Source: Betaproteobacteria bacterium UBA7395
Lineage (GTDB): Bacteria > Pseudomonadota > Gammaproteobacteria > Burkholderiales > Rhodocyclaceae
Direction: 5' to 3'
Assembly (NCBI GenBank): GCA_002470165.1
Contig: DKNF01000123.1
Span: 1-16,608, forward strand
Length of the DNA: 16,608 nucleotides
Shown piece by piece: positions 14,170 to 16,608 of this stretch (the first letter of the stretch is position 1; each line of letters opens with the position of its first letter). Below the pieces are notes generated by a model. It had not been told where the DNA came from. It was given only the letters and a program-made list of their open reading frames with translations, and did no database searches. The position numbers and the translations under genes were made by a program.

Positions 14170-15480
14170 TTAGTGGAACTGTTCTTCTTCGGTCGAGCCG
14201 GTGAGAGCCTTGACCGAGGAGGAGCCACCCTGGATGACGGTGGTGACTTCGTCGAAGTAACCGGTACCGACTTCCTGCTGGTGCGAAACGAAGGTGTAGC
14301 CTTGTTCGCGAGCGGCGAATTCCGGTTCCTGAACCATTTCAACGTAGTGCTTCATGCCTTCGCCGCGAGCATAGGCGTGGGCGAACTTGAAGGTGTTGTA
14401 CCAATTGACGTGGATACCGGCCAGGGTGATGAACTGGTACTTGTAGCCCAGCGCCGACAGTTCTTCCTGGAAGGAGGCGATCTGCGAGTCGTTGAGGTTC
14501 TTCTTCCAGTTGAAGGACGGCGAGCAGTTGTACGACAGCAGCTTGCCCGGGCAGGCGGCCTGAACGGCCTGGGCGAATTCGCGGGCGAAGCCGATATCGG
14601 GCACGCCGGTTTCGCACCAGACGAGGTCGGCGTACGGGGCGTAGGCAACGCCGCGGGAGATCGACTGCTCCAGACCGTTCTTGACGCGGTAGAAACCTTC
14701 CTGGGTGCGCTCGCCGGTGAGGAACGGCTTGTCGTTCTCGTCGTAGTCGGAGGTGATCAGGTTGGCGGCTTCGGCATCGGTGCGGGCCAGGATCAGCGTC
14801 GGAACGCCCATGACGTCAGCAGCGAAACGAGCGGAGATCAGCTTCTCGACGGCTTCGCGGGTCGGGACGAGCACCTTGCCACCCATGTGGCCGCACTTCT
14901 TGGCAGCAGCCAGCTGGTCTTCGAAGTGCACACCGGCGGCGCCGGCGGCGATCATGTTCTTCATCAGTTCGAAGGCGTTCAGCACGCCGCCGAAACCGGC
15001 TTCTGCGTCGGCAACGATCGGCAGGAAGTAGTCGATGAAGCCTTCGTCGCCCGGGTTGATGCCACGCGACCACTGGATCTCGTCAGCGCGCTTGAAGGTG
15101 TTGTTGATGCGGCGAACCATGGTCGGGACGGAGTCGTAGGCGTACAGCGACTGGTCCGGGTACATGGTTTCCGAGGTGTTGCCGTCGGCAGCAACCTGCC
15201 AGCCGGAGAGATACACGGCTTCCAGGCCAGCCTTGGCCTGTTGCATGGCTTGACCAGCGGTGATGGCGCCGAAGGCGTTCACATAACCCTTCTTGGCACC
15301 GCCGTTGACCTTTTCCCAGAGGACCTTGGCGCCGCGCTGGGCCAGGGTGTATTCCGGCTGCAGGGAGCCACGCAGGCGAACCACGTCGGCAGCGGAGTAG
15401 CCGCGCTTGACGAGCTTCCAACGGGGGTTTTCGGCCCAGTCTTTTTCCAGGGCGGCGATTTGCTGTTCGCGAGTGCTCAT
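14170..15480 (-). CDS. aceA: Isocitrate lyase
   Basis: 436 residues, close to the E. coli enzyme length. It cleaves isocitrate to succinate and glyoxylate, the first step of the glyoxylate shunt. The catalytic signature KKCGHMGGK is at 194-202 with C196 as the active-site cysteine; the metal-site region VADAEAGFGG is at about 156-165, GVHFEDQ at 183-189, and the substrate-loop segment NCSPSFNW at 318-325. All key elements are intact. The ATG at 15480 has GAGG 7 bases upstream. It is transcribed alone, with its own promoter, operator and terminator. Its partner aceB is about 3 kb away and shares the operator palindrome. Confidence 0.98.
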   Translation of the reverse strand: MSTREQQIAALEKDWAENPRWKLVKRGYSAADVVRLRGSLQPEYTLAQRGAKVLWEKVNGGAKKGYVNAFGAITAGQAMQQAKAGLEAVYLSGWQVAADGNTSETMYPDQSLYAYDSVPTMVRRINNTFKRADEIQWSRGINPGDEGFIDYFLPIVADAEAGFGGVLNAFELMKNMIAAGAAGVHFEDQLAAAKKCGHMGGKVLVPTREAVEKLISARFAADVMGVPTLILARTDAEAANLITSDYDENDKPFLTGERTQEGFYRVKNGLEQSISRGVAYAPYADLVWCETGVPDIGFAREFAQAVQAACPGKLLSYNCSPSFNWKKNLNDSQIASFQEELSALGYKYQFITLAGIHVNWYNTFKFAHAYARGEGMKHYVEMVQEPEFAAREQGYTFVSHQQEVGTGYFDEVTTVIQGGSSSVKALTGSTEEEQFH

Positions 15481-15551
15481 GTGTATTCCTCAGAAGTTGG
15501 GTTGGGAAATCGGTATTGCGCAGAAACATTCTTGCTGCCTGCGATGTCCGA

Positions 15552-15581
15552 GAGTATAGATAAAATCGTGCACGGCAGCAA
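15552..15581 (-). promoter_or_regulatory. Candidate sigma-70 promoter of aceA
   Basis: On the minus strand TTGCTG (15576-15581) and TATACT (15552-15557) are separated by 17 bases. This gives a leader of about 65 bases before the aceA start. The operator abuts the upstream side of the -35. Confidence 0.55.
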
Positions 15582-15583
15582 TA

Positions 15584-15604
15584 GTCTTATATAAGACATA
15601 AGAC
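15584..15604. promoter_or_regulatory. Probable glyoxylate-shunt operator (aceA copy) with an extra half-site
   Basis: GTCTTATATAAGAC (15584-15597) is a perfect 14-bp palindrome and is followed directly by another ATAAGAC (15598-15604), so there are three 7-bp half-sites head to tail. The palindrome matches the aceB copy at 13 of 14 bases. Its place just upstream of the -35 suits an activator; binding there by a repressor is not excluded. Confidence 0.65.
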
Positions 15605-15652
15605 AAAAAATAATTCATTAAAAACATGGTTTTATCTGCGATTTTTCGCGAT

Positions 15653-15680
15653 GTGAAACGATATTTGTGCCAGTGAAACG
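15653..15680. repeat. Direct repeat GTGAAACG in the aceA/chemoreceptor intergenic region
   Basis: GTGAAACG occurs at 15653-15660 and 15673-15680, 20 bases apart (about two helical turns). The 301-base gap 15481-15781 otherwise holds the aceA promoter and operator on its left side and an AT-rich leader before the chemoreceptor gene. I see no gene in it. Confidence 0.3.
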
Positions 15681-15722
15681 CGGTGCAGCATTTTTTGTAT
15701 CGCGCCTACCCCGTTTTTGCGC

Positions 15723-15751
15723 TTGACCGCGCCGGGCTGGCGAGGTTGAAT
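15723..15751 (+). promoter_or_regulatory. Weak candidate promoter of the right-hand chemoreceptor gene
   Basis: TTGACC (15723-15728) and TTGAAT (15746-15751) are spaced by 17 bases and would give a leader of about 25 bases. The -10 match is modest, and I found no flagellar sigma-28 promoter, which many chemoreceptor genes use. Confidence 0.25.
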
Positions 15752-15781
15752 TCAATAAATTTAGATATATTTGGTGATTCC

Positions 15782-16608
15782 ATGGAATTCTTCAGAGGTC
15801 TCTACGACTGGATCGAGCGCACTTTCTGGAACTCGTTGACCAAAAAGTTGATGAGTTTCCTGCTGCTCTTCTTCATCGATCTCTTTTACCTCGGCATCTA
15901 TGTCCATCAGAAGGGCGTGGTGGCCGAGGAAATGGCGAAATCGGGGGCGCCGGTGGAGGTCCTGCAGCGGGTATCCGAAAGCCTGGACCAGGGCTTGATG
16001 CTGATGATAGTGCTGACTGTCATTGCCCTGTGCTGGAATCTCCTGCAGATTCTCTATATCCGCTACCTGATCCTGCGCCCGGTACGCATGATCGCCACCA
16101 TTTTTGACGAGATCGGGCGCGGCGAGGGCGATTTCTCTCGCAATCTGCCGACCATCACCCACGACGAGTTGCGCACCCTGGCCGAGGCCTACAACCGCTT
16201 CGCCGACAAGATGCGCGAGATCATCAGCGAGGTCCGCAAGATGAGCGTGAACATCGCGCGCGAGGCGGTAGTGGTCAAGCGCACGGTTTCTTCGACGGCG
16301 ACGCGCGCCGACCAGCAGGGGCAGATTGCCAACTCGGTGTTCGGCGCCAGTTCCGAGGCCGTGCAGGCGATCCAGGAGGTCTCCAGTTCGGCCGAGCTGA
16401 TTTCGCATTCGACCGATACCAACCTTGCCACGGCGCGCAATTCGCTCGACGAGATGCAGGACATCGTCGGCAAGGTCCAGGGCGTCAGCAACAAGCTGCA
16501 CCAGTTCAACGAAACCGTCGGCCATCTGGCCGAGCGTTCCGACAGCATTCGCCTGATTGCCGGCCTGATCAAGGATATTGCCGACCAGACCAACCTGCTG
16601 GCGCTCAA
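15782..16608 (+). CDS. Methyl-accepting chemotaxis protein with minimal periplasmic loop (3' end cut by the window edge)
   Basis: 275 codons are visible and the frame is open to the edge. An N-terminal amphipathic segment is followed by TM1 (about residues 22-42), a very short periplasmic loop of about 28 residues, TM2 (about 71-97), a HAMP domain (about 98-150, LRPVRMIATIFDEIGRGEGDFSR) and the first arm of the signalling helix, ending at DIADQTNLLAL. The loop is too short for a Cache or four-helix sensor, so the stimulus is probably sensed in or at the membrane, through HAMP, or via another protein. The ATG at 15782 has a modest GGTGA ribosome site. Long frames on the opposite strand here are shadows. 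Confidence 0.93.
   Translation, partial: MEFFRGLYDWIERTFWNSLTKKLMSFLLLFFIDLFYLGIYVHQKGVVAEEMAKSGAPVEVLQRVSESLDQGLMLMIVLTVIALCWNLLQILYIRYLILRPVRMIATIFDEIGRGEGDFSRNLPTITHDELRTLAEAYNRFADKMREIISEVRKMSVNIAREAVVVKRTVSSTATRADQQGQIANSVFGASSEAVQAIQEVSSSAELISHSTDTNLATARNSLDEMQDIVGKVQGVSNKLHQFNETVGHLAERSDSIRLIAGLIKDIADQTNLLAL
16566..16608. repeat. Right terminal copy of the inverted chemoreceptor repeat
   Basis: Reverse complement of positions 1-43 with two mismatches (at left-copy positions 25 and 33). It encodes the same signalling-tip residues and stops at the same codon position as the left copy. Confidence 0.9.

Noticed and set aside
1..16608. Terminal inverted repeats as a transposon or prophage boundary
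   Set aside because: The repeats are coding sequence of the conserved chemoreceptor signalling tip in frame with two receptor genes; no transposase, integrase or target duplication is present.

Overview
The window looks like a stretch of chromosome from a betaproteobacterium, most likely a Rhodocyclales member of the Dechloromonas/Azonexus kind. This rests on GC-rich coding, many c-di-GMP and chemotaxis sensors, a heme-bearing diguanylate cyclase, a FixL/FixJ-type two-component pair and betaproteobacterial-style malate synthase A and isocitrate lyase. The genus is an inference. No rRNA, tRNA, CRISPR, insertion sequence, phage or plasmid gene is visible.

Layout. Positions 1-1175 hold the 5' part of a Cache-domain chemoreceptor gene (minus strand). 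Next are a stand-alone TonB-type protein (minus) and, divergent from it, a secreted ankyrin-repeat protein followed by a small conserved protein of unknown function (plus). Positions 3296-9332 form a compact minus-strand block, in transcription order: diguanylate cyclase with a CXXCH heme motif, lrgA, lrgB, a PAS sensor histidine kinase and a FixJ-type response regulator. The last four are overlapping or almost touching. Positions 9532-11130 are malate synthase (aceB, minus), divergent from a LysR-type regulator and a DUF454 membrane protein (plus). A membrane diguanylate cyclase (minus), a DUF465 small protein (minus) and isocitrate lyase (aceA, minus) follow. A second chemoreceptor (plus) runs off the right edge.

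How the genes fit together. aceA and aceB encode the two enzymes of the glyoxylate shunt (growth on acetate, fatty acids and other C2 sources). They are about 3 kb apart in separate transcription units, but their upstream regions share a 14-bp palindrome with one base difference, so one regulator probably controls both. Between the shunt and the left edge lies an LrgAB transporter-type pair fused in one operon with its own two-component system. LrgAB relatives move pyruvate (Bacillus PftAB) or glycolate/glycerate (plant PLGG1), so this may be a sensor-transporter unit for small carboxylates. The upstream heme-type diguanylate cyclase has an FNR/CRP-like box in its leader region, which would tie the region to oxygen or redox state.

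Both window ends stop at the same codon of the conserved chemoreceptor signalling tip, in inverted orientation (41 of 43 bases match). The window is therefore probably a complete assembly contig broken at a repeated chemoreceptor sequence.
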